Part shown: piece by piece, positions 34,134 through 45,107 of the stretch
Layout of the letters: every line of letters begins with the position of its first letter
Position numbering within the stretch: the stretch's first letter is position 1
Source: Aquarana catesbeiana
Taxonomy: Eukaryota; Chordata; Amphibia; Anura; Ranidae
Direction: 5' to 3'
DNA: 64,000 nucleotides
Assembly: GCF_042186555.1 (NCBI RefSeq)
Contig: NC_133327.1
Location: 101,763,853 to 101,827,852 of the forward strand
Made by a program: the position numbers and the translations under genes
Notes under the pieces: generated by a model
The model's database searches: none
The model's input: the letters and a program-made list of their open reading frames with translations, nothing else
Told to the model about the DNA's origin: nothing

Positions 34134-34635
34134 TACTGTATTTATTGGCGTATAACACTCACTTTTTTACCATGAAAATCGGGTGCAAATAGCGTGTGCA
34201 TGTTATACGCCAATACTTCAATTTTAGCTGCCTCGGAGGGGACAAGGAGGGGGGCCGAACGAGCGCTGTCAGATTACATACAGCGAGAATCTCCTGTTTA
34301 CTTGGCAGCCTCTATAATAGGAAGTCCTGTCTCCTGGGCCACCATTGGACCACTGTTCTGTCTATCATAGGAGATTCTTTTTGTATGTAATCTGTCGGCG
34401 CTCGTCCTGCCCCCTCCCTGTCCCCTCTAGGCTGCAGGTGGACATCAATCAGGCTGCACTGAAGGCAATCCTGAGGCTGCATTGATGTGGATTGATGAGG
34501 CTGCAGATGGGCACTGCCCCTTATTTTGCTCCAAAATTCCTTATTTAAAATTTTTGTTTTTTTCCTGAAACTTCCCTCTTAAAATGAATGTGCGTGTTAT
34601 ACGCCTGTGCGTGTTATACGCCGATAAATATGGTA
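34134..34635. mobile_element. MITE, ~502 bp, with GGCGTATAACAC ends
   Basis: TACTGTATTTATTGGCGTAT at the left mirrors ATACGCCGATAAATATGGTA at the right, and GCGTGTTATACGCC is repeated subterminally. A related palindrome (GCATGTTATACGCCAATA) follows the left end. The superfamily is not clear to me. Confidence 0.7.
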
Positions 34636-34737
34636 TTTTAAAGTGATTGAAAAGGCATAAGGTTCCCATCCTACTGCCAGAACACAGCACTTCATACTGT
34701 ATGTAGCTGAGGCTACATGAGTTCATGCAGCACAAAT

Positions 34738-34817
34738 GCCGCATACACACGGTTGGACTTTCAGCCAAGCTCACATCCAACATTTCCCTTTGGAAAATCC
34801 GACTGTGTGTGCGCGGC
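34738..34817. mobile_element. Miniature Harbinger-terminal MITE, 80 bp
   Basis: GCCGCATACACACGGTTGGA and TCCGACTGTGTGTGCGCGGC are inverted repeats that share the CATACACACGG..GGA motif with the ends of Harbinger A and B. Confidence 0.6.
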
Positions 34818-35147
34818 ATAAGAGTTGGTTAAAACAAACTATTTAAACTTTACTAAAAGCTAGAGAACAGCTTTTAAGTAAACTGGAATAGGAATCGGGC
34901 CAATAAGGAAATTTAGAATAACCCAGCACCTAACTATAAATTGGTGGGGTTACAGGATCTATACTGACTGAGAGATTTTAGTGGTTGGGTTTACGTCTAC
35001 ATGAACAAACTATGCTTGTGTTTTTTAAATTGCAGTGCTAGGGTACATTTTCTTATGTGCCCTGCCTGAGGCACATATCTGTACACCTAAAAATCATTTT
35101 ACAGGGCATTATCTGTCCACAAATACTGATTGATAGCTTATTCCTAA

Positions 35148-35532
35148 GACCCCTTTCATATGGGGTGGACTCAACCGGATTCGCCTGTCCAGGGGGGATC
35201 TGTCCGTTGATCCCACGCTGAGCAGGCGGTTGACAGGTCCGTGTCCATTTCGCTATGCAGAGCGGACACAGACACAGCCTGCTGTTTTCTATGGGGCAGT
35301 CAGACAGAAATGGACCGTCTGTCCGTTTCCAATTATATCCGACTGTCATCTAATCTGCTAGACGGATGGGGAATGGATCTTGATCCATCTGTTTTTGGTG
35401 GCCCAGATCGGATACGGGTGTAAATGGACACATCTGTTTACATCCACCTCCCCATAGAGAGCAATGGATGGTCCATTCGGGACTAAAAAGCGGACAGGCG
35501 GACCTGATTGGTCCCCTAGTGTGAAAGGGGCC
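35148..35532. mobile_element. MITE, 385 bp, flanked by TAA
   Basis: Left end GACCCCTTTCATATG, right end TAGTGTGAAAGGGGCC; TAA lies directly outside on both sides (35145-35147 and 35533-35535). A 3-bp TAA duplication is consistent with a PIF/Harbinger-type MITE. The interior is rich in CGGACAG/CTGTCCG words. Confidence 0.75.
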
Positions 35533-35535
35533 TAA

Positions 35536-37315
35536 GTTGTCAACACTGTAACTATTTTTTCTATTCATTTTCTATTTATTTCTCTTTTTTAGATTACACT
35601 TTTTAGCTTGCACTAGAGTGCACCGGGCAGTTGTTGCTGCCAGCCTATTCAAGAGCTGTCTTTTTTTGCCATACTTCACTCATTTTGTAAGGAAAAAAGT
35701 GTAACAAAATGCGTTCCACACAAAACATTGCACACCCTCACACCAGGTGCACTGCAAACCTGTCATTTCCCCATAAAAACAAGTTTTAAAACATATCAGC
35801 CTATAACTATTGCCCTTGGCCAGCACCAGGATAGCATGTCAACCAGGTAGTGCAGGCTAAAATGTGTAAACAGAAACAAGGCAAGTGTTTTGCTAGATTG
35901 GAAATGTAAGCATATCATCTCAGAGACATTTCGCCCCGTCCACATCAACATGACTTGTCATGCGATTTGACAAGTGAGCTATCCCCCCCCTCTAGACCAT
36001 ACCAGGCCACATACCCTCAACATGGGGGGTGCTTTGGGGAAGGGCGGCAAAGGGCCTCTTCCCCACAACCCTGGGTTGTTAAATAGGTAAGGAAGCTACC
36101 TGGCTCATGCAACACGCAGTGCATTGTGGGGTGCTCAGCGGGTAAACGTCCTGCCGAGCGCCCCGCAAATACGGGTGTTCACCAAATGGGCAAATGGGCA
36201 AACTAATGCACGGTCTGAACTGCTCACCCAATGCTAATGTTAAACTTTAAACTGTTAAAAAGGATTAACCAGACAGTTTTACTGCAGGACTCAAAACATT
36301 AGTCCACACAGCTATTGCTGAACCAGTCATAAATAAAAATGAGGCTGCATTTCTGGTAAAAGACTTTTTTCAAGTCCTGTGTGTGTAATGCTAGCCATTT
36401 ATTAGAAACCCTAAAATTGTATAGATGGGAATCCAATACTGTTGGCTCTCACAAGAGGTTAGCTACCTCCATAGTTACATCCCCCATACTGTAGGCTTTA
36501 AAGCTAGTCAACACTTTTTGTCCACTCAATCATATCTGCATCATAGACAGGCAGATTTAATCTGCCTTACCCATAACTATTTTGAATTTTAAAACACCTA
36601 TTACCTACAAACTAAAGGCATGGTGATGAACCCAGTTATGCCAACTTGGCTATGGGCATGTGGGAACACCATTATACAGTTGCTAAACTTTGTGAACAGG
36701 AAACATTCTGGATTTACATGCTTAACACCTTATCCCTGTATGGACTAAATGAAAAAATAGAAATCCACACTGTTCTATAATTTACGTTCCCTTGCCCCTT
36801 CCACCCTATCTGTTTGTTATATTTATACATTTAATCTCAGTGGGCCCATCATTTTTGCTTTTTGTCCTGTACACAGATATATTTTAATCATAGATTTTAG
36901 GTTATTTATTGATTATTTTGTGTTTTTTCAAGTTTTAATTGGTGCTGTATGTAAGTTTTATCTAGTTTATTTTTTATACATATTACCCATATTTTACCCT
37001 TTTTAATACACATGCATTAGTGTATTTTGCCTATTTACAGTTTATGGTATTTAGACTCATGTTTTTTTGTTTTTAATAAGCATTGCTAGTTTTATTGATA
37101 TGCTGAGCTGCATCAGGGCTATACTTCAATCCTTTCCCCCCATATTGGTTGTCTCAAATCACTGGCTTTTCAGTTATATAATTTCCAATATGGTACTAGA
37201 AAATCTGCGCTAGTGTGTTATCAAAACTAAATACAGCAGCTGTGCACTAGTACCTAAATACCAGGTTAATCATATAAATGTACATAAGTGCAGCGCTAAA
37301 TAAAGTTACCATCTT
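35536..37315. other. Unassigned sequence with a hAT-derived fragment
   Basis: 35990-36180 (ACCATACCAGGCCACATACC, then CTTCCCCACAACCCTGG) resembles 45815-45930 inside the outer hAT element, so it is a relic of the same family. The remainder up to the L1 insertion is AT-rich; no gene is supported. Confidence 0.5.
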
Positions 37316-37331
37316 CAAAACCTTTGAAGTG
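37316..37331 (+). repeat. Left target-site duplication of the L1 (16 bp)
   Basis: CAAAACCTTTGAAGTG, identical to 43272-43287. Confidence 0.95.
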
Positions 37332-37477
37332 GGGGGGGCGTGGCTAGCCGGCGCTGAAGATGGACGCCTGAACACACAGCTCCTCAGCAAGGGAGAACAC
37401 CGGAACGTCTAGAACCCGACAGACCCCACAGAATCACCCCAAAATCGCCACACAGCTTCCCCAAGGGCCGACCGACG

Positions 37478-38662
37478 ATGTCCCGCAAGCGGATGGGCGA
37501 ACACGGCATCAGCAAGCTCACCACCTTCATGTTCCCTCAGGACAAGGTCAGTGTGATCCAAGATGGCGCCGGCGGCCTGACGGAGCAGAGAGAGGCTTAC
37601 ACTGATCTCCCAGACGCCATCCTAGCAGAAATGGGCACTGCTCCACTGCCATTATCCCCCACACACGACCCAGGCTCTGACCCTCTTACCTCCAGCCCAG
37701 CCAAAGCTCGGATGCGGATGGATCCATCGCACCAGCAGACTCCTCCTTCTAGGATAATAACTCAGGCCCAGGCCTTCACTCCATTCCTTTCCAACCAGGC
37801 CCTGCATAACTCTATGGCTTCATTCCCCACATCAGGTCTCCCAGTTATCGACACCACTCTCAAAGAGATGCGCATGTCCCTGCAAACCTCTTTGATGACG
37901 GATCTGACATCCATGTTCACAAAAATCTCCACAGACATGCACTCTATGGGCAACAGAATATCCACCATAGAGCAGGGCATGACAGAATGCTCCACCACAG
38001 TTAATGACATAATTGATGCAGTGGATGAGATTAAAGGGGAACAAGAGTGGGTCAGGGCCAAATTAGCCGATTTGGAAGACCGTTCACGACGTAACAACGT
38101 CAAGCTGAGGGGGGTCCCTGAAACGATTCCCCCGGGTGACCTTCCGAAATACGCCAAAGATCTCATACATACTATCCTACCCGATGCAGCCCCCAGAGAC
38201 ATTGTCATTGATAGAATCCATCGGATTGCAAAACCCTCACACCTAGCAGCATCAGTCCCAAGAGACGTTCTCATGAGAATTCACTTTTTTCACATCAAAG
38301 AAAAGATGATGTCAGAAGCCAGATCCAAAGGCCCACTGCCCAGACCCTATGACGAGATCCAGATCTTCCCTGACCTGTCCAAATATACGCTTCAACAAAG
38401 AAGGAAGCTAAACCCCATAACCAAAGGCCTATTCAACCATAAAGTTCAGTACAAATGGCGATATCCTGCGACCTTGCTTATTGCAAAAAATGGCACCACC
38501 CACGTTGTCAGTGATCTCATGAAAGGACTGCGCCTACTCCACGACTGGGGTATCATTCTTGAACCCCCAGCGGAAGGATTATCACCCCTGCCACAACGCA
38601 AGCCACCTCACAGGCGCACCAACCAATCCTCCAGAGCGCACCAACCCCAAATCAACACCTGA
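37478..38662 (+). CDS. L1-type ORF1 protein (394 aa)
   Basis: ORF1p of L1 elements is a trimeric RNA-binding chaperone that packages the LINE transcript. Here residues 1-120 are a low-complexity, Pro/Ser-rich start; about 120-200 has heptad-like spacing consistent with a coiled coil; LEDRSRRNNVKLRGVPE near 198-214 is the signature entry of the RRM domain (transposase_22 family), followed by IHRIAKPSHL and a C-terminal domain with YTLQQRRKLNPITKGL and ends in a basic tail. I chose the first ATG after the GC-rich leader; the Met lies in CGATGTC. Length fits the family. No frameshift or stop is seen. Confidence 0.93.
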   Translation: MSRKRMGEHGISKLTTFMFPQDKVSVIQDGAGGLTEQREAYTDLPDAILAEMGTAPLPLSPTHDPGSDPLTSSPAKARMRMDPSHQQTPPSRIITQAQAFTPFLSNQALHNSMASFPTSGLPVIDTTLKEMRMSLQTSLMTDLTSMFTKISTDMHSMGNRISTIEQGMTECSTTVNDIIDAVDEIKGEQEWVRAKLADLEDRSRRNNVKLRGVPETIPPGDLPKYAKDLIHTILPDAAPRDIVIDRIHRIAKPSHLAASVPRDVLMRIHFFHIKEKMMSEARSKGPLPRPYDEIQIFPDLSKYTLQQRRKLNPITKGLFNHKVQYKWRYPATLLIAKNGTTHVVSDLMKGLRLLHDWGIILEPPAEGLSPLPQRKPPHRRTNQSSRAHQPQINT

Positions 38663-39074
38663 ACATGTCGGGTCACAACCACCACCATATCTCTCCCTTG
38701 CTACCTTGTGTGAATTATTTTCTTCAGTTCCATTACCTACAAACTGGTTTCCCCCTCTTGCGGCATAGCTATACGTAGCTTCTTGTTACCCATGCCGCCA
38801 CATTCTTTTTATCACTCAGTTATAGCATACCAGAGGATCTGTTACAATTTTTTTTTTTTTTCTTCTATTGCTTTTTTCTCCTTTTTTGATTGTTGTCCTG
38901 AGGTATCACCCTCACGCATTTATCATTTAGCCTGCTGACTTGTTACTTTCCCCCCAGCCATCTTCCACGGCATCTACTCCAGGAATTCTACTCCACGACG
39001 ACGCACAACAGGATTTCTCCCTCCCTCGCAGCGGGAACACCTACGCATTACGCCCTTGATTCAACTAACTGTAA
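38663..39074 (+). other. L1 inter-ORF spacer
   Basis: It has a T-rich stretch (about 38849-38885) and stops in all plus frames. It may serve for reinitiation or internal entry for ORF2 translation; that is inference. Confidence 0.7.
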
Positions 39075-42000
39075 GTGTTACTCATTTCTTTGCATCTCCG
39101 ACACTCTCAACAAGAAACCATGCCATGCAACATCTTGTCCCTCAATGCCAAGGGGCTCAACCATCCGGCAAAGCGCCACTCGCTATGGCACACGGCAGTC
39201 AAACTGAACAGTGATATCTTATGTGTCCAAGAAACACACCTGCTTTCCACAGCTACAGCTATCTGTCTCAATAGTAAATATCCCCAAATATTCCACGCCA
39301 CCTACAATTCCAAGAAACGGGGAGTCCTAATCGCCATTAAAAATGGGTTAGACTTCCACCTGATTCAAGAAATCCCCGACCCCAATGGTCGTTACCTCAT
39401 CTTAATATTCACCCTCAACAAGATCACCTACACCTTGATGAACATATATGCTCCCAACACCCGCCAGATGTGTTTCCTTCGAAGAGTTTTCCTCAAAGCA
39501 CAAGAGGCACGGCAAGGCCACTTGATCATCTGTGGAGACTTCAATATGGTCGCAGACATCCACATGGACTCTACTTCAGCTGCAAAAAGAAGGGAGTCAC
39601 CCCTGGGGCAGTTCCTCACGTCACAGCAGGTCTTTGACGTGTGGAGATGCCACCACGGGTCTGAAAAAGATTACACCTACTTTTCTCCACACCACAAATC
39701 GTATTCCAGGATTGATATGTTCCTCACAGACAAATGGTTACTACAAAACATTGGTGCATCTGTAATCCACACCGTGACGTGGTCGGACCATGCTCCTATC
39801 ACTATATCTATAAATGACACTGCACCCCAGCGGAATACATTCCTATGGCGTGCGAACAATTACATTCTGCAACACCCAACCTACTCCCAAGATATCAAAC
39901 AACAATTGCAGGAATATTTTGATCTAAACAAAGGTTCGGTGGGGGACCCCGTCACGGTGTGGAACGCACACAAAGCAGTACTCAGGGGTACGATTATGAA
40001 ATTAAGTGCAATATGCATGAGAAAGAGGACGCAGCAAATAGACACCCTTACATCCCAAATTGCAGCTCTTGAATCTCAACACAAGACCAACCCAAACCCG
40101 ACACTTCTAGCCCAACTACTGACCCTCAGACGCGACCTACGCTCCCTACTTCTGTATTCATATGAACAACTCCAACGCAAAATCAAAGCCAATATGTACT
40201 CCACATCCAACAAAGCGGGCAAGAGACTGGCCCAACGCCTCAAGGGACTCAAAACCAAGTCCAGAATAACCCACCTACTCCACCCCCGCTTTAACGCTAA
40301 ACTAACCAACCCCCAAGACATAGCAAACACATTTAGCGAATACTATAGCAACTTGTACAACATCAAACAGGACCCCGATACTTACCAACCATCCTCTGCT
40401 GACATTACTGACTTTCTCCACCAAATTAAACTGCCGACCCTGACAAACTCCCAATTAGCCTCTCTAAACAAACCGTTCGCAGACCAGGAAATCCTAAACA
40501 CAATTTCATCTCTGCCTTTGAACAAAGCTCCCGGACCTGATGGGTTCACGGGAGAATATTACAAACAATTTTCCAGCCACCTAATTCCCCATCTGACTGA
40601 ATACTTCAATATTGCTGCCTCCTCTTCCACACTCGCAAACGAATCCCTCAATGCTATCATTATTACCATCCCGAAGCCGGGAAAAGATCCAACCTCTCCC
40701 CCAAACTTTCGTCCGATATCTCTGTTAAATCTAGACGTTAAAATATATGCCAAAACAATAGCCAGACGCCTGATGACGGTAATGCCGGATCTCATACACA
40801 AAGATCAATCTGGGTTCATTAAAGATAGACAGGCTCCCGACGCCACAAGACGGATGATAAATCTGATACATCACATTGAGTCTAGTGGAACGCCTTCTCT
40901 GCTCCTTTCCTTGGACGCAGAGAAGGCGTTCGATAGAGTCCACTGGTCCTACCTACGAGAGGTGCTGACCAAGTTCGGGTTCAGGAATTTTATATATGAC
41001 GCCATAATGGCATTATATACTAGCCCATCAGCACAGGTCTACTCTGCAGATATGTTATCACGGCCTTTTCACATAACGAATGGAACTCGCCAGGGATGCC
41101 CACTATCTCCACTAATTTTTAATATGCTAATAGAACCTTTGGCAGAACACGTTCGCTCAAACCCCCTCATTGCTGGTCTAAAGATAGGCAAAACCCAACA
41201 CAAGATTAGTCTGTTCGCGGACGACGTCATACTAATAATCACCAACCCTAACTCCTCCCTTCCTGCAGCCCAAAAACTGCTAGAGTGGTTTGGGCGAGTC
41301 TCATACTACAAACTAAATGTAACTAAATCTCACATTATGGACATTAAAATAGACGCCACCACCAGACATCTTTTACAAGCACAATTCCCCTTTGCATGGG
41401 CAGACAACAGTATATCCTACTTGGGAATACATCTAACTAAATCAACCAAGCAACTCTTCACAGCTAATTTCAAACCTCTCCTAGCCAAATTAAAAAATGA
41501 AACACTAAACCTAACCAAACACAACCTCTCCTGGTCCGGGAGACTCGCAGCGTTCAAAATGATCCATTTACCACAGATCCTATATATGTTCAGAACTCTC
41601 CCCATCCCCATTCCTAAACACTATTTCAAATCCCTACAAACTATGTTCAACAAAGCTATTTGGAACGGAACTAAACCCAGATGCGCACACGCTATACTAA
41701 GACACCATAGAACGGCGGGAGGCTCGGGCACTATCGAGTTTGAAGATTATCACACAGCGGCAATCCTAGCTCAAATGGACGAATGGTTCCAGTCCAGTCC
41801 TAACAAGCTCTGGAGCTCCATCGAGAACTCTACCTTGCTCCGTCCAAATTTAAAATTTTGGGCGATGAGCACACCCTGGGGTCCAAAAATATCGTCGGCT
41901 TTACCCCCTACAATGCTAGCGACAATCACGGCATGGAAAAAATTATTACACAATGGTCGCGATATCCCTGACACCCCCTCCATACCTATCCCGATAGAAT

Positions 42001-42890
42001 CTCTCCAACATTTATCACCCGATTTACACCTAGGCCAGTGGTCCAAAAAGGGAATCAAAAACATACAAGATATCCTCCAAAAAGACAGTCCGAAACCCTT
42101 CTCCCGACTTCAACGCGAATTCAACTTGCCCCCATCAGACCTCTTCACTTACGTACGCGTTACCCACTGCCTCAAAGTCATCCAATTTCCTCTATACACA
42201 CTACACTCCAACGCATGGGAGTACTTCACGACCTCCTCCCCCAAACTGAAAGGCATATCCCTATTCTACAATATCCTAAACCACAAACTACAATTCACTA
42301 AAAAACCCCCCCACGCACACTGGGAGAGCGACCTAGGGCAATCATACACGGTACACCAATGGCAAAGAGCGCTTAGGTCTACATACGCGGCCACAAAATG
42401 CTCCGCACTTTGGGAGATAACTCAAAAACTGTCCCTTAGGTGGTATCTAACCCCCTCGAAACTAGCTAAGTTCAGCTCTTCCACAACCGACCAATGTTGG
42501 AGATGCAAATCAGCCAAGGGAGACATGCTCCACATTTTTTGGTCCTGCTCTTGGCTCCAGAAATATTGGCAAAAAATATTTCTCATACTGACAGACATTG
42601 CAAATCAAACCATACTCCCTTCCCCCGACCTGGCATTACTAAACCTCAATATAGATTCTGTCCTACCGCAATATCGGCATGTCCTGACCCACGTCCTGCT
42701 CGCAGCGAGACTGTCCATAGCAAGATCGTGGAACTCTGACAAACCCCCAACAGTAGAACAAACTCTTGACACAGTGAACCTTCATTACAATTTTGAAATG
42801 ATTATGGCCTCCAGTGCAGGCCGCTTGAATAAAGAAGGGACAAAATGGAGACCGTGGGAGTCATGGGCTGGGGCCGAGAAATTCCTATAA
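39075..42890 (+). CDS. L1-type ORF2: endonuclease and reverse transcriptase (1,271 aa)
   Basis: ORF2p nicks target DNA and primes reverse transcription at the nick. Endonuclease residues are visible: Asn24 (SLNAKG), Glu53 (CVQETHL), Asp155 (CGDFNM) and Ser-Asp-His 237-239. The reverse transcriptase follows with NKAPGPDGFTGEYYKQF, KPGKDPTSPPNFRPISLLN, LSLDAEKAFDRVHWSYL, GTRQGCPLSP and the catalytic FADD at 714-717. A C-terminal Cys/His motif, CWRCKSAKGDMLHIFWSC, lies near 1141-1158, as in L1. The likely start may be Met16 (MPCNILSLN), since the endonuclease fold begins there. No stop or frameshift is present and all catalytic residues are kept, so activity is plausible. Confidence 0.96.
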   Translation: MLLISLHLRHSQQETMPCNILSLNAKGLNHPAKRHSLWHTAVKLNSDILCVQETHLLSTATAICLNSKYPQIFHATYNSKKRGVLIAIKNGLDFHLIQEIPDPNGRYLILIFTLNKITYTLMNIYAPNTRQMCFLRRVFLKAQEARQGHLIICGDFNMVADIHMDSTSAAKRRESPLGQFLTSQQVFDVWRCHHGSEKDYTYFSPHHKSYSRIDMFLTDKWLLQNIGASVIHTVTWSDHAPITISINDTAPQRNTFLWRANNYILQHPTYSQDIKQQLQEYFDLNKGSVGDPVTVWNAHKAVLRGTIMKLSAICMRKRTQQIDTLTSQIAALESQHKTNPNPTLLAQLLTLRRDLRSLLLYSYEQLQRKIKANMYSTSNKAGKRLAQRLKGLKTKSRITHLLHPRFNAKLTNPQDIANTFSEYYSNLYNIKQDPDTYQPSSADITDFLHQIKLPTLTNSQLASLNKPFADQEILNTISSLPLNKAPGPDGFTGEYYKQFSSHLIPHLTEYFNIAASSSTLANESLNAIIITIPKPGKDPTSPPNFRPISLLNLDVKIYAKTIARRLMTVMPDLIHKDQSGFIKDRQAPDATRRMINLIHHIESSGTPSLLLSLDAEKAFDRVHWSYLREVLTKFGFRNFIYDAIMALYTSPSAQVYSADMLSRPFHITNGTRQGCPLSPLIFNMLIEPLAEHVRSNPLIAGLKIGKTQHKISLFADDVILIITNPNSSLPAAQKLLEWFGRVSYYKLNVTKSHIMDIKIDATTRHLLQAQFPFAWADNSISYLGIHLTKSTKQLFTANFKPLLAKLKNETLNLTKHNLSWSGRLAAFKMIHLPQILYMFRTLPIPIPKHYFKSLQTMFNKAIWNGTKPRCAHAILRHHRTAGGSGTIEFEDYHTAAILAQMDEWFQSSPNKLWSSIENSTLLRPNLKFWAMSTPWGPKISSALPPTMLATITAWKKLLHNGRDIPDTPSIPIPIESLQHLSPDLHLGQWSKKGIKNIQDILQKDSPKPFSRLQREFNLPPSDLFTYVRVTHCLKVIQFPLYTLHSNAWEYFTTSSPKLKGISLFYNILNHKLQFTKKPPHAHWESDLGQSYTVHQWQRALRSTYAATKCSALWEITQKLSLRWYLTPSKLAKFSSSTTDQCWRCKSAKGDMLHIFWSCSWLQKYWQKIFLILTDIANQTILPSPDLALLNLNIDSVLPQYRHVLTHVLLAARLSIARSWNSDKPPTVEQTLDTVNLHYNFEMIMASSAGRLNKEGTKWRPWESWAGAEKFL

Positions 42891-43254
42891 AGTAACGGTA
42901 ACCTGATATTTTATCTTGACATACAACAATCACCTAGAGTTATGTTAGTTATTACCATCCACTCTTACTGCTGGTTCGTGCTATTTAAAGTGTATTCGTT
43001 GGACTCTGTACATAGGAATAGACCCCCTCGGGAGGCAAATAGCTCCCAATGGGGCCCCCGAGGGCGGAGCTATATGCAACTATTCAACCTCAAATATTCC
43101 CCAACACGTACCAGACAGGTCCAAAATTCTGTTATATTTTGTGTTATATTTTGTGCTATCGACGATCAACCATTGAGTTATTAACGCATACACTTATGTA
43201 CTTGCTTAATGTTATTGATCTACTTTGTAAACACGACAACTTTGTATAAATTCC

Positions 43255-43260
43255 AATAAA
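43255..43260 (+). terminator. L1 polyadenylation signal
   Basis: AATAAA 11 bp before the element's 3' end, the expected position for the LINE transcript's own signal. Confidence 0.8.
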
Positions 43261-43271
43261 AACTATTGAAA

Positions 43272-43287
43272 CAAAACCTTTGAAGTG
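43272..43287 (+). repeat. Right target-site duplication of the L1 (16 bp)
   Basis: Identical to 37316-37331. Confidence 0.95.
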
Positions 43288-43556
43288 AACAGAAAATCCA
43301 ATCAAGATATTATTCAATCTAAAAATGTCCTTATGCAAAAGTGCTAAATATATTACATTCATAAAAGTGCAAAGTTCATAAATTAATCACTAAAGTGCTC
43401 CTGTGCAAACAGTTCATGCATGTCAGTGTCCCACACTGGATAGATCGATCCTGACTGCACAATGCTCAGACATTCACCGTTGTGACACCTTCACCATAAA
43501 TCAGATGGAGGCTTACCAGATCACCAGTGATCTTCCTTACTCAGGAAGATCATTCA

Positions 43557-44265
43557 GCACTTATGGGAATCTCTGATCCTTAGATAGAAATTCGGAAGTG
43601 TTCCTCCTCCAGCTTCACTGTGTTCCCCTTATGGTGACAAAATGATCCAGCTCACCATCCCGAATGGATGGATGAATCCTCAGAGTTAAAATAGGTGAAA
43701 AAAAAGGGAGACTCCTCATGGTGTAGTATGGTCTCAACTGTTTTATTTTAAAATCAGTGCACTTACATATAAAACAAAGATTCTGCTGACTGTAAATCTT
43801 TCCACTATAGCCAGTGCAAGTGCTATTCTTCAAACAGTTATTCATTCAAAAAGCGTCTGTTCAGCAGCGTGTTTGCATCGTCCCTATGATTGTTTCCTTA
43901 TTGGGGTCCCTGATGATGTTACATATAACTAAACGATCATAGGGACGATGCACATACGCTGCTGCATGGATGCTTTTTGAATTAATGACTGAAGGATAGT
44001 ATTAGCTATAGTTGAGAGATTAACAGCCAGCAGCATCTTTGTTTTATATGTAAGTGCACTGGTTTTAAAATAAAATGGTTGAGACCATACTACACCATGA
44101 GGAGTCTCCCTGTTTTTCACCTATTTTAACTCTGAGGATTCATCCATCTATTCCATCTGAGATGGTGAGCTGGATCATCTTGTCACCATAAGGGGAACAC
44201 AGTGAAGCTGGCGGGGGGACACTTCCGGATTTCCATCCGAGGATCAGAGATCCTAATAAGTGCTA
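43557..44265. repeat. Foldback repeat with ~330-bp arms
   Basis: 43557-43885 and 43945-44265 are reverse complements with moderate divergence (for example TTCACTGTGTTCCCCTTATG against its complement at about 44185-44205). The ~60-bp centre contains GTCCCTGATGATG and CATAGGGAC, a short stem with a partial hammerhead-like core. No coding sequence. The right edge meets the CR1 tail. Confidence 0.85.
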
Positions 44266-44981
44266 CATAGTATAGTTACATAAGTTACATAGTAGGTGAG
44301 GTTGAAAAAAGACACAAGTCCATCAATTCCAACCTATGTGTGTGAATATATGTCAGTATTACATTGTATGCTGTGGTCATTCATGTGCTTTTCTAATATT
44401 ACCCTCTACACAGTTTAAGGTTAAACTTCTTTTCTTCTAATTTTAATGAGTGGCCACTTGTCTTACTAAACTCACTTTCACAGAAAAGTTTTATCCCTAT
44501 TTGGGGTCACCAGTATGGTATTTGTGAATTTAAATCATATCCCCTCTCAAGCGTCTCTTCTCCAGAGAGAATAAGTTCAGTGCTCGTAACCTTTATTCAT
44601 AACTAACGTCCTCCATTCCCTTTATTAGTTTTGTTGCCCTCCTCTGTATCATTTCCAGTACATCCTTCCTGAGGACTGGTGCCCAGAACTGTACAGCATA
44701 CTCCTAGTGAGGCGGGACCAGAGTCTTGTAGAGTGGGAGAATTATCACTTTATCTCTTGAGTTGATCACCTTTTTAATGCATGCCCATATTCTGTTTGCC
44801 TTGTTAGCAGCAGTTTGGCATTGCAAGCCGGTGCTGAGCCTATCATCTACAAGGACCCCCAGGTCCTTTTCCATCCTTGATTCCCCCAGAGGTTTTCCCC
44901 CCAATGAGTAGATTGCATTTATATTTTTGCCACCCAAATGCATTATTTTACATTTTTCCACATTAAACCTCATTTGCCATG
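44266..44981 (-). mobile_element. CR1-type LINE, 3' part
   Basis: On the minus strand 44704-44973 encodes WQMRFNVEKCKIMHLGGKN, KDLGVLVDDRLSTGLQCQ and VIILPLYKTLVPPH, the conserved C-terminal part of CR1 reverse transcriptase, followed by the 3' UTR to about 44266. The other half of the same element resumes at 55760 across the hAT insertion: ...LNKLMVWATTWQM is continuous when the 10.8-kb insert is ignored. The last 8 bp (44974-44981, TTGCCATG) are the hAT target duplication. Confidence 0.9.
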
Positions 44982-45107
44982 TAGGGATGAGCTTCGAGTT
45001 CGAGTCGAACTCATGTTCGACTCGAACATTGGCTGTTCGCAAGTTCACCGAACAGCGAACAATTTGGGGTGTTCGCGGCAAATTCGAATGCCGCGGAACA
45101 CCCTTTA

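Larger units (their letters stand above)
37332..43271 (+). mobile_element. Full-length L1-type LINE with intact ORF1 and ORF2
   Basis: A 5.94-kb element lies between perfect 16-bp direct repeats. It starts with a G-rich 5' UTR (GGGGGGCGTGGCTAGCC), has ORF1 (37478-38662), a 413-bp inter-ORF gap, ORF2 (39075-42890), and a 380-bp 3' UTR that ends AATAAAAACTATTGAAA without a long poly(A) tail. Length, order and domain content are those of the L1/Tx1 group. Both frames are uninterrupted and the duplication is unmutated, so the insertion is recent and the copy may be competent. Confidence 0.95.

Noticed and set aside
37762..38274. 170-codon frame antisense to L1 ORF1
   Set aside because: Antisense shadow of a conserved coding region; no domain.
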